NCBI RefSeq assembly: GCF_029428875.1
Contig: NZ_JAJSOO010000001.1
Location: 3,410,001-3,474,000 of the forward strand
Length of the DNA: 64,000 nucleotides
Direction of reading: 5' to 3'
DNA from: Streptomyces sp. JH34
Lineage (GTDB): Bacteria; Actinomycetota; Actinomycetes; Streptomycetales; Streptomycetaceae
This document shows positions 44,824 through 53,701 of this stretch, piece by piece; the stretch's first letter is position 1, and each line of letters starts with the position of its first letter. The translations under genes were made by a program, and so were the position numbers. A model generated the notes under the pieces. The model had not been told where the DNA came from. It saw only the letters and a program-made list of their open reading frames with translations, and made no database searches.

Positions 44824-44875
44824 CGGAAGCGCCCCGGCCTTCGGAACTCGAGTTCCGGAGGCCGGGGCGCTTCCG
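44824..44875 (-). terminator. Large terminator after the MFS gene
   Basis: Two nested stems: CGGAAGCGCCCCGGCCT (44824-44840) with AGGCCGGGGCGCTTCCG (44859-44875), and inside them CGGAACTC/GAGTTCCG (44842-44857), separated by one T-G pair. Ten bases past the MFS stop. Confidence 0.9.
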
Positions 44876-44884
44876 TCGGCGTGG

Positions 44885-46336
44885 TCAGGCTTGCACGGTC
44901 GCCTTGTCCGCCGAGGAGCCGGTCCGATCACCGTCGGCCGAGGTGCGGACGAGGCCCGGGATGAGCGCGGCGACCGCCGCGGCGACGAGGGCGACACCGC
45001 AGCCGATCATCAGGCCGACGCGGAACCCGTCCTCGGAGGCGAGCGAGAAGCCGCCGAGGTCCATGGTCATCTGCGCCAGTACGACACCGATGACGGCCGA
45101 TCCGATGGTCGTCCCCAGGGAACGCATCAGGGTGTTGAACCCGTTGGCCGCCGCGGTCTCCGAGAGCGGGACCGAGCTCATGATCAGGGCGGGCATCGCG
45201 CCGTAGGCCAGGCCGACGCCGCTGTTGATGACGATTCCGACGATCATCAGGCCCCAGGCGGAGCCCATGAGGAAGAGGGAGAGGCCGTAGCCGAGGGAGA
45301 TCACGAGCGCACCGAGGACGAGTGCGATCTTGGGCCCACGTGCGTTGATCAGCTTCCCGCCGAGCGGGGAGACGATCATCATCATCACGCCACCGGGAGC
45401 CATCCACAGACCCGCGGCCAGCATCGACTGCCCGAGGCCGTACCCCGTGGCCTCGGGGAACTGGAGCAGCTGGGGGGCGATGAGCATGAAGGAGTACATG
45501 CCGACGCCGACCAGGATCGACGAGACGTTGGTCAGCAGCACGCGCGGACGGGCGGTGGTGCGCAGATCGACGAGCGGGTCACGGGTACGCAGCTCGTAGA
45601 ACCCCCAGGCACCCAGGGCCACGACCGCGACCGCGAACAGGCCGAGCGTCGTGCCGGAGCCCCAGCCCCAGTCGGCGCCCTTGGAGATCGCCAGCAGGAG
45701 GGACACCAGGCCGACGGCGAGCCCGATCGCGCCGGGGGCGTCGAACCGCTGCCCCTTGGCGCCGGCCGGGACGTCCGGGACGAAGAGGTAGATGAGTACG
45801 GCGATCATCAGCGCCAGGACCGCGGAACCCCAGAACAGCACGCGCCAGCTGGCGTACTCGGCGACGGCGGCGGAGATCGGCAGACCGAGCGCGCCACCGA
45901 TGCCCATGGAGGCGCTCACGAGGGCGATGGAGCCGCTGAGCTTCTCGGCGGGCACCACGTCGCGCAGGAGCGCGATGCCCAGCGGCACCATGCCCATGCC
46001 CATGCCCTGGAGACCTCGTCCGACGATCATCGGGACGACGGAGGAGGCCAGCGCGCACACGACCGACCCGACGATCAGCGGGACCGCGCAGGCCAGCAGC
46101 ATGCGGCGCTTGCCGAGGAGGTCACCGAGCCTGCCGGTGACCGGCACGCACACGCCCGCGACCAGGAGGGTGACGGTGACCACCCAGGCCGCGTTCGACG
46201 AAGAGGTGTCCAGAATCCGCGGCAGCTCCGCGATCAGCGGGGTCACCAGCGTCTGCATCACGGCGGCGACGGTGCCGGCGAGTGCCAGCGTGGTGATCAC
46301 ACCGCCTGCGCGGGCTGTGGGCTGGGGTGCGTCCAT
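44885..46336 (-). CDS. MFS transporter, DHA2 (EmrB/QacA) type
   Basis: 483 residues with about 14 transmembrane helices. Motif A 'GRLGDLLGKRRMLLACAVPL' and motif C-like 'SMGIGGALGLPISAAVAEYA' mark a drug:proton antiporter. ATG 46336. Divergent from a MarR gene with nested inverted repeats between, suggesting repression relieved by substrate. Likely exports hydrophobic or cationic compounds across the membrane; substrate unknown. Confidence 0.9.
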   Translation of the reverse strand: MDAPQPTARAGGVITTLALAGTVAAVMQTLVTPLIAELPRILDTSSSNAAWVVTVTLLVAGVCVPVTGRLGDLLGKRRMLLACAVPLIVGSVVCALASSVVPMIVGRGLQGMGMGMVPLGIALLRDVVPAEKLSGSIALVSASMGIGGALGLPISAAVAEYASWRVLFWGSAVLALMIAVLIYLFVPDVPAGAKGQRFDAPGAIGLAVGLVSLLLAISKGADWGWGSGTTLGLFAVAVVALGAWGFYELRTRDPLVDLRTTARPRVLLTNVSSILVGVGMYSFMLIAPQLLQFPEATGYGLGQSMLAAGLWMAPGGVMMMIVSPLGGKLINARGPKIALVLGALVISLGYGLSLFLMGSAWGLMIVGIVINSGVGLAYGAMPALIMSSVPLSETAAANGFNTLMRSLGTTIGSAVIGVVLAQMTMDLGGFSLASEDGFRVGLMIGCGVALVAAAVAALIPGLVRTSADGDRTGSSADKATVQA

Positions 46337-46380
46337 ATCGCGGGTCCTCGGCTATCCGGTCGGTTCGATGGGAGACTTGG

Positions 46381-46446
46381 CATCGTACATTCCTATTGCA
46401 TCATGCACATCTTGTGGTCTATGCAAGTCTGCGTAAACATACGATG
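46381..46446. promoter_or_regulatory. Nested inverted repeats in the MFS/MarR divergent promoter
   Basis: Outer arms CATCGTA (46381-46387) and TACGATG (46440-46446) enclose inner arms TTGCAT (46396-46401) and ATGCAA (46421-46426). TGCAT-C-ATGCA (46397-46407) is itself a palindrome. AT-rich for this genome. Likely operator(s) for the MarR protein over both promoters. Confidence 0.6.
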
Positions 46447-46505
46447 AAGTCAGCACGCACGACGACACACCGGCCCGCCCGGCAGGAAGCAGGAGGTGCC
46501 CGCGC

Positions 46506-46961
46506 ATGAAAAGGGCAACGCATGAGGTCGAGTACGAGCAGATGCTGCTCAGCCGGCACGGCCTGCTGACCCACAGGAAGGGGCGCCGCAAGGACGGCCT
46601 CCTGGAGCGCAGCGCGTACGTCCTGCTCAGCCGCATCCGCGTACAGGGCCCCATGTCCGTCGGTGAGCTCAGCGAGGCCTTCGATCTCGACGTCTCCACC
46701 CTCAACCGGCAGACCGCCGCGGTCATGCGCGCCGGATTCGTGGAACGCATCCCCGATCCGGACGGGGGCATGGCCCGCAAGTTCCGCATCACCGAGGAGG
46801 GGGCGAGGACCCTCGACGCGGAACGCGAGGGCATGGTCAGCTCCCTGGAGCGCGTCATGGCCGACTGGGCCGACGAGGACATCTCCGCCTTCGCCGGCTA
46901 CCTGCGTCGCTTCAACTCCGACATCGAGCGCATCGGCGGCCGTCCCTGGCCGCGCCCCTGA
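46506..46961 (+). CDS. MarR family transcriptional regulator
   Basis: 151 residues, with AGGAGGTG at good distance from ATG 46506. Winged HTH at about 35-100: 'RSAYVLLSRIRVQGPMSVGE', 'LSEAFDLDVSTLNRQTAAVM' and wing 'RIPDPDGGMARKFRITEEG'. Flanking helices make the dimer. Divergent from the DHA2 pump and presumably its repressor. Confidence 0.92.
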   Translation: MKRATHEVEYEQMLLSRHGLLTHRKGRRKDGLLERSAYVLLSRIRVQGPMSVGELSEAFDLDVSTLNRQTAAVMRAGFVERIPDPDGGMARKFRITEEGARTLDAEREGMVSSLERVMADWADEDISAFAGYLRRFNSDIERIGGRPWPRP

Positions 46962-47009
46962 GCCACCGGCCGGAAGAAGCCGCGAGGGCCCGTCCCCGGC
47001 GGCTGTGCC

Positions 47010-48002
47010 TCACGGAACCCGGCGGGCGGAGGACGCGAGGCGATCGGCGAGCTCGGCGACGAGGTCGCGCAGTTCGTCCGGGCGCTCGATGACGAAGGGC
47101 CGGTCGAGCGCGGCCAGCACCGGAGGCAGCCAGCCGAGCCGCTCCGCCCTGATACCGACACGCCACCAGCGTCCGGGCGTCGGGGCGTCGCAGGCCGCGG
47201 GTCCCTCCTCCGCCTCCAGGATCGCGACGGCTGCGGGAAGCCGGGCCCTGATCGCCTCCGCCGTTCCGTGGATCCGCAGGGTCACCTCGTGCCGGTACCC
47301 GGCCGTGGCGAAGCCCGACAGCACGCGCGCGGCCGGATCGGTACCCGCGGGCACCTCGAACGATCCGGGGAGGGCCCGCGCGTCGGTGATGCGGTCGAGC
47401 CGGAAGGTCCGGTCCTCGCCGATCCCGGGGTCCCTGCCGGTGACGTACCACCGGCCCGCGTGGGCGACGATCCCGTAGGCGTGCAGCGTGCGTTCGCCGC
47501 GCCGGCCGTCGCCGCCGGTGTATCTCATCGTGACCGGTCGGCTGTGACGCACCGCGTCGGCGATCGTGAGCAGGACCCCGGTGTCCGGGGCGGCGAACCC
47601 GCCGGGCCCGTCCGTGAAGGCGAGGGATTCGAGGAGCGTGTCGAGCCGGCCCGCGAGGTGCCTGGGAAGCACGCGCCGGATCTTGGCGGACGCCGTCTCG
47701 CTCGCCGTGTGCCCTGCCGCCGGTCCCGCCCTGCGCCCCGCCACCAGGCCGAGCAGCACGGCCAGCGCCTCGTCGTCGCTCAGCATGAGGGGCGGCAGGC
47801 GGTACCCGGCGCCGAGCCTGTATCCGCCGTACCGGCCCCGCACCGACTCCACGGGCACATCGAGGTCGATCAGCTGGTCCACGTACCGCCGCACGGTCCG
47901 CCCGTCGACGCCGAGCCGGTCGGCGAGCTCCGCCACCGTGCGCGTGCCGCCGGACTGCAGCAGCTCCAGGAGTGTCAGCACACGGCCGGCGGGTCGGGTC
48001 AT
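47010..48002 (-). CDS. WYL-domain (YafY-type) transcriptional regulator
   Basis: 330 residues. N-terminal DeoR-like HTH ('LLELLQSGGTRTVAELADRL' and 'GVDGRTVRRYVDQLIDLDVP'), then 'GRYGGYRLGAGYRLPPLMLS', a linker typical of YafY proteins, a WYL domain at about 140-225 ('HAYGIVAHAGRWYVTGRD', where the W-Y-L triad reads W-Y-V) and a C-terminal extension. WYL domains sense nucleotides or other ligands. Divergent from a VOC-protein gene with a long inverted repeat between. Confidence 0.9.
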   Translation of the reverse strand: MTRPAGRVLTLLELLQSGGTRTVAELADRLGVDGRTVRRYVDQLIDLDVPVESVRGRYGGYRLGAGYRLPPLMLSDDEALAVLLGLVAGRRAGPAAGHTASETASAKIRRVLPRHLAGRLDTLLESLAFTDGPGGFAAPDTGVLLTIADAVRHSRPVTMRYTGGDGRRGERTLHAYGIVAHAGRWYVTGRDPGIGEDRTFRLDRITDARALPGSFEVPAGTDPAARVLSGFATAGYRHEVTLRIHGTAEAIRARLPAAVAILEAEEGPAACDAPTPGRWWRVGIRAERLGWLPPVLAALDRPFVIERPDELRDLVAELADRLASSARRVP

Positions 48003-48019
48003 GGCTACAGCCTAGAACC

Positions 48020-48046
48020 GATACAGGACGGAAACTGTCCACTATC
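48020..48046. promoter_or_regulatory. Operator between the WYL regulator and VOC genes
   Basis: GATACAGGAC (48020-48029) and GTCCACTATC (48037-48046) match as inverted arms at 8 of 10 positions around a 7-nt centre, 18 bp from the regulator's start. Probable autoregulatory site also covering the VOC promoter. Confidence 0.6.
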
Positions 48047-48107
48047 TCCCCTAGCCTCCGACATGCACGACGCCGGCACGACGTCGTCACGACCCTGGGA
48101 GGCCCTC

Positions 48108-48506
48108 ATGAACTTCGTCTCGATCCGCATCATCACCAGTGACGTCGCACGCCTCGTCACCTTCTACGAGCGGGTCACGGAGGTGCGGGCGGAGTGGGCC
48201 AACGACGACTTCGCCGAACTCAGGACACCCGCCGCCACCCTCGCGATCGCGAGCACCCGCACCGTCCCCCTGTTCGCCCCCGGCTCCGCCCGCCCGGCGG
48301 AGAACCACAGCGTGATCACCGAGTTCCTCGTCGACGACGTGGACCGCGTGCACCGGAACCTGGCGGACGTCGTCACCGACCTCGTGGCCGAGCCCACCAC
48401 GATGCCCTGGGGCAACCGCTCGCTGCTGTTCCGGGACCCGGACGGCAACCTGGTCAACTTCTTCACCCCCGTCACCCCGGAGGCCGTGGAGAAGTTCGCC
48501 CGCTGA
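48108..48506 (+). CDS. VOC (glyoxalase/bleomycin-resistance) family protein
   Basis: 132 residues, with GGGAGG 5 bases before ATG 48108. Two beta-alpha-beta-beta-beta halves: 'RIITSDVARLVTFYERVTEV' and 'EPTTMPWGNRSLLFRDPDGN'. The end 'RDPDGNLVNFF' holds the usual metal or substrate residues. Small cytosolic dimer acting on or binding a small molecule; whether enzyme or sequestering protein cannot be told. Likely controlled by the divergent WYL regulator. Confidence 0.88.
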   Translation: MNFVSIRIITSDVARLVTFYERVTEVRAEWANDDFAELRTPAATLAIASTRTVPLFAPGSARPAENHSVITEFLVDDVDRVHRNLADVVTDLVAEPTTMPWGNRSLLFRDPDGNLVNFFTPVTPEAVEKFAR

Positions 48507-48660
48507 GGAGACACAGCCGCTCCCGCCGCGCCGCACCCAGGAGGCCGAGGCGGACGTCACCATACGAACATGGGTATGGGTACTCATGCCGCTGCCGCAG
48601 CCCCGACGGCATCGTGTGTCTCACACCGAGCAACACGGTTTCCTCACATCGGAGTTGAAG

Positions 48661-48981
48661 ATGGCTGCCTCGCCTCGCACCCTGTCCCTGTCCCTTCGCC
48701 GGTACCTGCTGAACCCGGCCGCCCTGGGCTACCTGGCCGTCGTGGCCGCAGTCGGCGTATGGGTCGGGTTGGACGCGCTCCTGGTCGAGCGGGCGGACGC
48801 CAGTCTCGCCGGGGTCTGGCTGTTCCTCGTGACCGCCCCGACCTCGATGCTGTTCCTGGCCCTTCCCGGCGTGCTCCCGTTCGCCGGTGTCGCCGTCGGA
48901 GCCGTCATCCAGGCGCTGGCGCTCGGCGCCGCCTACCGCTGGGTCATCGGCCGGACCACGCGGCGCACCGCCACCGCCTGA
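48661..48981 (+). CDS. Small membrane protein (SCO4225-like)
   Basis: 106 residues from ATG 48661, with GGAG 8 bases upstream. About three transmembrane helices: 'PAALGYLAVVAAVGVWVGLD', 'GVWLFLVTAPTSMLFLALPG' and 'GVAVGAVIQALALGAAYRWV'. Short basic tail. Looks like the small Streptomyces membrane proteins named after SCO4225, a comparison from memory. Function unknown. The frame is open further upstream but without ribosome site. Confidence 0.75.
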   Translation: MAASPRTLSLSLRRYLLNPAALGYLAVVAAVGVWVGLDALLVERADASLAGVWLFLVTAPTSMLFLALPGVLPFAGVAVGAVIQALALGAAYRWVIGRTTRRTATA

Positions 48982-49045
48982 GCAGGCATCATCGACCGAC
49001 ACCCGGGCGCCGACCGCGGCGCCCGCGCGAACGAGGTTTGAGGCC

Positions 49046-49240
49046 ATGGCGAAGTGCAAGAAGTGCGGGGCGCGGAAGCGCCGTTGGCCCCGCTCCTGTT
49101 CCCGGTGCCGTACCGGATCCTCGGACCGGGCGGAAACGGCCGTGGAGGCCGCCGAACTGGCCGCGGAACTGGGACTGCTCGGCTGGATCGGGCGAGGCGT
49201 CATGACCATGGTGCGGCTGGCGCTGCGTGCGATCGGCTGA
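49046..49240 (+). CDS. Small zinc-ribbon protein
   Basis: 64 residues from ATG 49046, TTTGAGG just upstream. Two CxxC pairs in the first 25 residues, 'KCKKCGARKRRWPRSCSRCR', would bind one zinc; the tail is helical ('AVEAAELAAELGLLGWIGRG', 'VMTMVRLALRAIG'), perhaps amphipathic. Role unknown. Confidence 0.7.
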   Translation: MAKCKKCGARKRRWPRSCSRCRTGSSDRAETAVEAAELAAELGLLGWIGRGVMTMVRLALRAIG

Positions 49241-49327
49241 CCGGAGTGACTCATCGTGATGCGGTCGTGCGATGGTGCAGATGACTCGTCGCAAGCGCCA
49301 CCCGCTCACACGGATGTCCGGAAACCA

Positions 49328-49367
49328 CTGAGCGCCTCGACCGGCCGAAGCCGGTCGAGGCGCTCAG
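49328..49367 (-). terminator. tRNA-Lys terminator
   Basis: CTGAGCGCCTCGACCGGC (49328-49345), CGAA, GCCGGTCGAGGCGCTCAG (49350-49367): perfect 18-bp stem 38 bases past the tRNA. Confidence 0.9.
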
Positions 49368-49404
49368 TCGCAGGTCGGAGGGTGTTTCCTCGCCCCGCGA
49401 TCGG

Positions 49405-49478
49405 TAGGCCGTGTGGGACTCGAACCCACAACCAACGGATTAAAAGTCCGCTGCTCTGACCAATTGAGCTAACGGCCC
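49405..49478 (-). tRNA. tRNA-Lys (TTT)
   Basis: 74 nt cloverleaf starting GGGCCGTTAGCTCAATTGG. Anticodon loop CTTTTAA gives TTT. Acceptor pairs are intact apart from a G1-T72 wobble. CCA not encoded. Confidence 0.95.
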
Positions 49479-49568
49479 CGGATCGATCACCCCCGAGCAT
49501 AGCTGCCCCGGGCCCGGCAGCCGATCGGGTATCGGTGCCGGGCCCTGTCGTGGCCGGGACCGAGCCGG

Positions 49569-51125
49569 TCAGTCCGTGGATTCGTCCGTGATCGTGCGCT
49601 TGTGAACCGGTGCGGTCGGCCTGAGGAACCAGTGCCGGGCCGAGACCAGCCACCACACGGCGGCGAAGCCGAGCACCACCAGCACGGCCAGCGGGGCGTA
49701 GTTGAAGCTCTCCCAGGTGACCGGGGACACCTGGGGCAGCATGAAGAGCACCGTGATCACCCCGACCCAGGTCACCGCGACGACGCCGATGGGCCGGGAC
49801 CAGCGGCCCAGGTGCCAGGGGCCCCGGACGAAGTCGTCGCCGCGCAGCAGCCTGAGCAGGGTGGGGATGACGTAGGCGATGTAGAGGCCGATGACCGCGA
49901 TGGACGTCACCGCGGCGTACGCGGTGACGTTGATCAGGTACGGCAGGCCGAGGGCCAGGGCGCCGAGGGCGGCCAGCCAGACCGCCGCGACGGGCGTGCG
50001 CGTGCGGGGGCTGACCGTGTGCCAGACGCGGGAGAAGGGCAGTGCCCCGTCGCGCGAGAAGGCGTAGATCATGCGGCTGTTGGCGGTCACGGAAGCCATG
50101 CCGCAGAAGAGCTGCGCCCCGATCACGACGAGCAGCAGGAGCTTGCCCGTGGTGGCGCCGAGCGCGTCCAGCAGGATCTGCGCGGGCGGGGCCCCGGTCG
50201 GGGAGTTCAGGGCGCCGTCGTACGACTGGATGGCGAAGGTGAAGCCCAGCAGCAGCACGAAGCCGGCGATCCAGGACGTCCAGATGGACTGCACGATGCC
50301 GCGCGGGCCCGCCACGGCCGCGTCGTGGGTCTCCTCCGTCATGTGGGCGGAGGCGTCGTACCCGGTGAAGGTGTACTGCGCCATCAGCAGGCCGATCATC
50401 ACGACGTAGAAGCCGCTGCCCCAGCCGGTGTTGTTGACGAACTCGGTGAAGACGTACGACGCCGACCGGTGCGAGTCCGGCACGAAGGTGAGCGCGCCCA
50501 CGATGACGGCGACCCCGACCACGTGCCACCACACGCTGACGTTGTTGAGGAAGGCGACGATGCCGACGCCGAAGGTGTTCAGCAGGCCGTGGAGGACCAG
50601 GATCGCCGCGAAGAGCAGGATCGTACGGCCGGGAGTGACCTCGAAGCCGAACTGCAGGTTCAGATAGGCCCCGAGGAAGGACGCCGCCCCGAAGTCGATG
50701 CCGGCGGTGACGGCCACCTGGCCGAGCACGTTGAACCAGCCGGCGAACCAGGCCCACGCGGCCGCCGAGCGCGGCGGGGCGAGGCGGTGGGCCCAGAAGT
50801 ACAGGCCCGCGGACGTCGGATAGGCCGAACAGATCTCCGCCATGGCCAGCCCGACGAACAGCGTCATCAGCCCGACGCCGACCCAGCCCCAGGTGATGAC
50901 GGCGGGCCCGCCGGTGTTCATGCCGAAGAGGTACAGCGTCAGACAGCCGGAGAGCACCGAGATGATCGTGAACGAGACCGCGTAGTTGGAGAAGGCGGAC
51001 ATCCGGCGCGCGAGCACCTGGGTGTAGCCGAGTTCGGCCAGCCGTTCCTCGTCGGAGAGAGCGGCCTGAGGGCCTCGGAGGGCGTCCGGTGGTGGCTCGG
51101 CGGCCACCGCTTCGTCGTTTGTCAT
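49569..51125 (-). CDS. APC family amino acid permease
   Basis: 518 residues, about 12 transmembrane helices. The early segment 'RMSAFSNYAVSFTIISVLSG' and 'ICSAYPTSAGLYFWAHRLAP' are the TM1 and TM3 signatures of amino acid/choline or GABA permeases of the BAT1/UGA4 type. Sodium- or proton-coupled uptake across the membrane. Likely substrates are GABA, choline or other amines, by family only. Downstream of and co-directional with the helicase gene but separated by a strong terminator. Confidence 0.88.
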   Translation of the reverse strand: MTNDEAVAAEPPPDALRGPQAALSDEERLAELGYTQVLARRMSAFSNYAVSFTIISVLSGCLTLYLFGMNTGGPAVITWGWVGVGLMTLFVGLAMAEICSAYPTSAGLYFWAHRLAPPRSAAAWAWFAGWFNVLGQVAVTAGIDFGAASFLGAYLNLQFGFEVTPGRTILLFAAILVLHGLLNTFGVGIVAFLNNVSVWWHVVGVAVIVGALTFVPDSHRSASYVFTEFVNNTGWGSGFYVVMIGLLMAQYTFTGYDASAHMTEETHDAAVAGPRGIVQSIWTSWIAGFVLLLGFTFAIQSYDGALNSPTGAPPAQILLDALGATTGKLLLLVVIGAQLFCGMASVTANSRMIYAFSRDGALPFSRVWHTVSPRTRTPVAAVWLAALGALALGLPYLINVTAYAAVTSIAVIGLYIAYVIPTLLRLLRGDDFVRGPWHLGRWSRPIGVVAVTWVGVITVLFMLPQVSPVTWESFNYAPLAVLVVLGFAAVWWLVSARHWFLRPTAPVHKRTITDESTD

Positions 51126-51161
51126 GTCCCCAGCGATGCCCTCGGGGGCCCTCCGGAAACG

Positions 51162-51205
51162 CCTCGGGGCCCGTAGGGCACCGAAGTGCCGTACGGGCCC
51201 CGAGG
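51162..51205 (-). terminator. Terminator after the DEAD-box helicase gene
   Basis: Twenty-base arms (51162-51181 and 51186-51205) around a CGAA loop, complementary but for one G-G mismatch. Starts 24 bases past the helicase stop. Confidence 0.88.
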
Positions 51206-51228
51206 GCCGGGCGTCAAGTCAGCCGGAC

Positions 51229-53502
51229 TCAGCCGTTGCGCTTCCAGCGCGGCTTGTCGTCACGGCGGCCGAAGGTGCCGGTGCCCGTACCCGTGCCGGT
51301 GCCACCGCGGTGGTCGTCACGACGGCCGTGCGGACGGTCGCCGCCACCGGAGCGGAAGCCGCCCGAGGGACGGTCGTCACGACGGTCACGGTTGAACGGG
51401 CGGTCGCCGCCACCGGAGCGGAAGCCACCGGAGGGACGGTCGTCACGACGGTCACGGTTGAACGCCGGGCGGTCGTTGTCACGACGCTCGAAGGAACGGC
51501 CGCCACGGTCGTCACGACGGTCGCCGCCACCGGAGCGGAAGCCACCGGAGGGACGGTCGTCACGACGGTCACGGTTGAACGCCGGGCGGTCGTTGTCACG
51601 ACGCTCGAAGGAACGGCCGCCACGGTCGTCACGACGGTCGCCACGGTCGTCGCGACGGTCGCCGCCGCCGGAGCGGAAGCCACCCGAGGGACGGTCGTTG
51701 CTGCCGCGGAAGGACGGACGGTCGTTGCTGCCGCGGTAGCCGTTGCCGCCGGAGGGACGGCCACTGCGCTCGCCGACGCGGTCGTTGCTGCCGCGGTATC
51801 CACCGCGGTCGTCACGGCGGTCGCCGCCACGGTCGTCACGCCGGGCGTAGTTGCCCCGGTCGTCGCGACGGTCGTCGCGCGCGGCCGGCTGCTCGGGGAC
51901 GGACGCGGCGGCGACGAGCGCGGCCTCGGCCTCGGCGGCGACCTCTGCCACCGCCGCCTCCGGGTCCTCGCCCCGCTCGCGGGCGGCACGGGCGACCAGG
52001 CGGTCGGCCTCCTCGCGCAGCTCGACGGCACGGCGCTGGACGCGCTCCAGTTGCTTGGTGAGGTCGGCGGCCTCGCGCTCGGCCTGCTTGGCCGCGTTGT
52101 TCGCGGAGTCGGCCTGGACCTCGGTCAGCGAACGTGCTCCGGTGATCTCGGCGACCTCGGGCTCGAAGACGCCGGCGCCCTGGACGATGTGGCGCGAGGC
52201 GTCGACGCCCGCGTCCTCCATGAGGCGGAAGATCTGGCGGCGCTGGTGCGGAAGCGCCAGCGACACGACGACACCGGACTTTCCGGCACGGGCGGTACGG
52301 CCCGAGCGGTGCAGGTAGTCCTTGTGGTCGCCGGCCGGGTCCACGTTGAGGACGAGGTCGATGCCGTCGACGTGGATGCCGCGGGCGGCGACGTCGGTGG
52401 CGACGAGGGCGTTGACGTAGCCCTTCTTGAAGTCCTCGAGGACGCGGGTACGGGCGCCCTGCGTCATGCCGCCGTGCAGCGCGTCGGCCTTCACGCCCGA
52501 CTCGATGAGCTGCTCGGCGATGCGGTCGGCGCCCAGCTGGGTGCGGACGAAGATGATCGTGCGGCCCTTGCGGGCGGCGATCGCGGCCGTGACCGGCGCC
52601 TTGTCCTTCGGCTTCACGACGAGGACGTGGTGCGACATGGTCGAGACGTTGCCCTGGGCGCTGTCGACCTCGTGGGTGACCGGGTTGCTCAGGTAGCGCT
52701 TGACGAGCGTGCCGATCTCGTTCTCCATCGTCGCGGAGAAGAGCATGCGCTGGCCGCCACCGGGGATCTGGTCGAGCAGCTCGGTGACCTCGGGCAGGAA
52801 GCCCAGGTCCGACATCTGGTCGGCCTCGTCGAGGACCGCGACCTGGACGCTCGCGAGGGAGCAGGCGCCGCGGTTGATGATGTCGCGCAGCCGGCCCGGG
52901 GTGGCGACGAGGACGTCGACACCGCGCTCCAGCGCGTAGATCTGGTTGCCCATCGACGTACCGCCGCAGACGACCTTCATCTTCAGGCCGAGCACGTCGC
53001 CGTAGGGCTGCAGCGCGTCCGCCACCTGCATGGCCAGCTCACGGGTCGGCGTGAGGATGATCGCGCGGGGCTTCTTCTTCTCGGTGTGCCCGCCGGCCAG
53101 CGCGGCCAGGGTCGGCAGACCGAAGGAGAGCGTCTTGCCCGAGCCGGTGCGGCCACGGCCGAGGATGTCCTTGCCGGCCAGGGCGTCCGGGATGGTCGCG
53201 GCCTGGATCGGGAAGGGGGCCGTCACACCGTTCTGCGCGAGCTTGCGGACGATGCCCTCGGGCAGCCCGAGCTCGGCGAAGGTGATGCTCGGCTCGGCGT
53301 CCTCGGCGACCTCTTCCGAGGTGTCCGCGGCGGAGGTGACCTCGTCGTCGGAGGTGGCCTCGTCGGAGGTGACCGCGGCGGAGGGCTCCGCGACGGGGGT
53401 CTCGTCGGCCTGGGCCACTACGGCCTCGGCTGCCTCGACGACCTCGATGTTCTCGACGTCGTTCTCGGACATGACGGTGTTGTCAGAACTGGAAATTGAC
53501 AT
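51229..53502 (-). CDS. DEAD-box ATP-dependent RNA helicase with RGG-like tail
   Basis: 757 residues. Acidic N-terminus (1-65), then Q motif 'ITFAELGLPEGIVRKLAQNG', Walker A 'GRTGSGKT', 'VLDEADQMSDLGF' (DEAD), SAT, and the C-terminal RecA fold with 'RSGRTARAGKSG' (motif VI). Residues about 500-757 are Arg/Gly/Asp-rich repeats of the type GGFRSGGGDRRDDRG, an RNA-binding disordered tail. Unwinds structured RNA, with likely roles in ribosome assembly and cold growth. Part of the tail is repeated at near-identical DNA level. The syntenic S. coelicolor gene (SCO4096 from memory) is a helicase of this type. Confidence 0.94.
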   Translation of the reverse strand: MSISSSDNTVMSENDVENIEVVEAAEAVVAQADETPVAEPSAAVTSDEATSDDEVTSAADTSEEVAEDAEPSITFAELGLPEGIVRKLAQNGVTAPFPIQAATIPDALAGKDILGRGRTGSGKTLSFGLPTLAALAGGHTEKKKPRAIILTPTRELAMQVADALQPYGDVLGLKMKVVCGGTSMGNQIYALERGVDVLVATPGRLRDIINRGACSLASVQVAVLDEADQMSDLGFLPEVTELLDQIPGGGQRMLFSATMENEIGTLVKRYLSNPVTHEVDSAQGNVSTMSHHVLVVKPKDKAPVTAAIAARKGRTIIFVRTQLGADRIAEQLIESGVKADALHGGMTQGARTRVLEDFKKGYVNALVATDVAARGIHVDGIDLVLNVDPAGDHKDYLHRSGRTARAGKSGVVVSLALPHQRRQIFRLMEDAGVDASRHIVQGAGVFEPEVAEITGARSLTEVQADSANNAAKQAEREAADLTKQLERVQRRAVELREEADRLVARAARERGEDPEAAVAEVAAEAEAALVAAASVPEQPAARDDRRDDRGNYARRDDRGGDRRDDRGGYRGSNDRVGERSGRPSGGNGYRGSNDRPSFRGSNDRPSGGFRSGGGDRRDDRGDRRDDRGGRSFERRDNDRPAFNRDRRDDRPSGGFRSGGGDRRDDRGGRSFERRDNDRPAFNRDRRDDRPSGGFRSGGGDRPFNRDRRDDRPSGGFRSGGGDRPHGRRDDHRGGTGTGTGTGTFGRRDDKPRWKRNG
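51421..51640 (-). repeat. 117-bp tandem repeat within the helicase tail
   Basis: The unit starting at 51421 recurs at 51538 and is identical over about 100 bases, encoding a 39-residue block (GGFRSGGGDRRDDRGG, then RSFERRDNDRPAFNRDRRDD). A shorter divergent copy lies at about 51355-51420. In-frame length, so copy number can change without breaking the gene. Confidence 0.85.
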
Positions 53503-53701
53503 GCGAAATGCGAAACCTTCCGGAGTCTCGGCACGCGCCCGTAACTCCGTGTTTTCGCAATTTCGACCGCCTCAATGCGGTCCAGCCACGGCAAGGGAGA
53601 GTACGCGCCACACGGCGCTCTTCTGTGTCGGCGCCGGGCAATGGGATCAAACGATCTACTACCATACGCACCCTCCCCCACTTCGCGCAAACCGGCCCCC
53701 C

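Larger units (their letters stand above)
44458..44884. other. Intergenic region before the sugar-binding protein gene
   Basis: 427 bp without a supported gene. It contains the operator-like site at 44725-44742 and a large terminator hairpin at 44824-44875. Confidence 0.5.

Noticed and set aside
44891..46447. Plus-strand frame antisense to the DHA2 transporter
   Set aside because: Composition (Arg/Asp/Gly/His) is typical of shadows, while the minus strand shows 14 helices and MFS motifs.
51300..51850. CRISPR-like appearance of regular repeats
   Set aside because: The repeats are in-frame codons for an RGG-like helicase tail, with no unique spacers and no cas genes.
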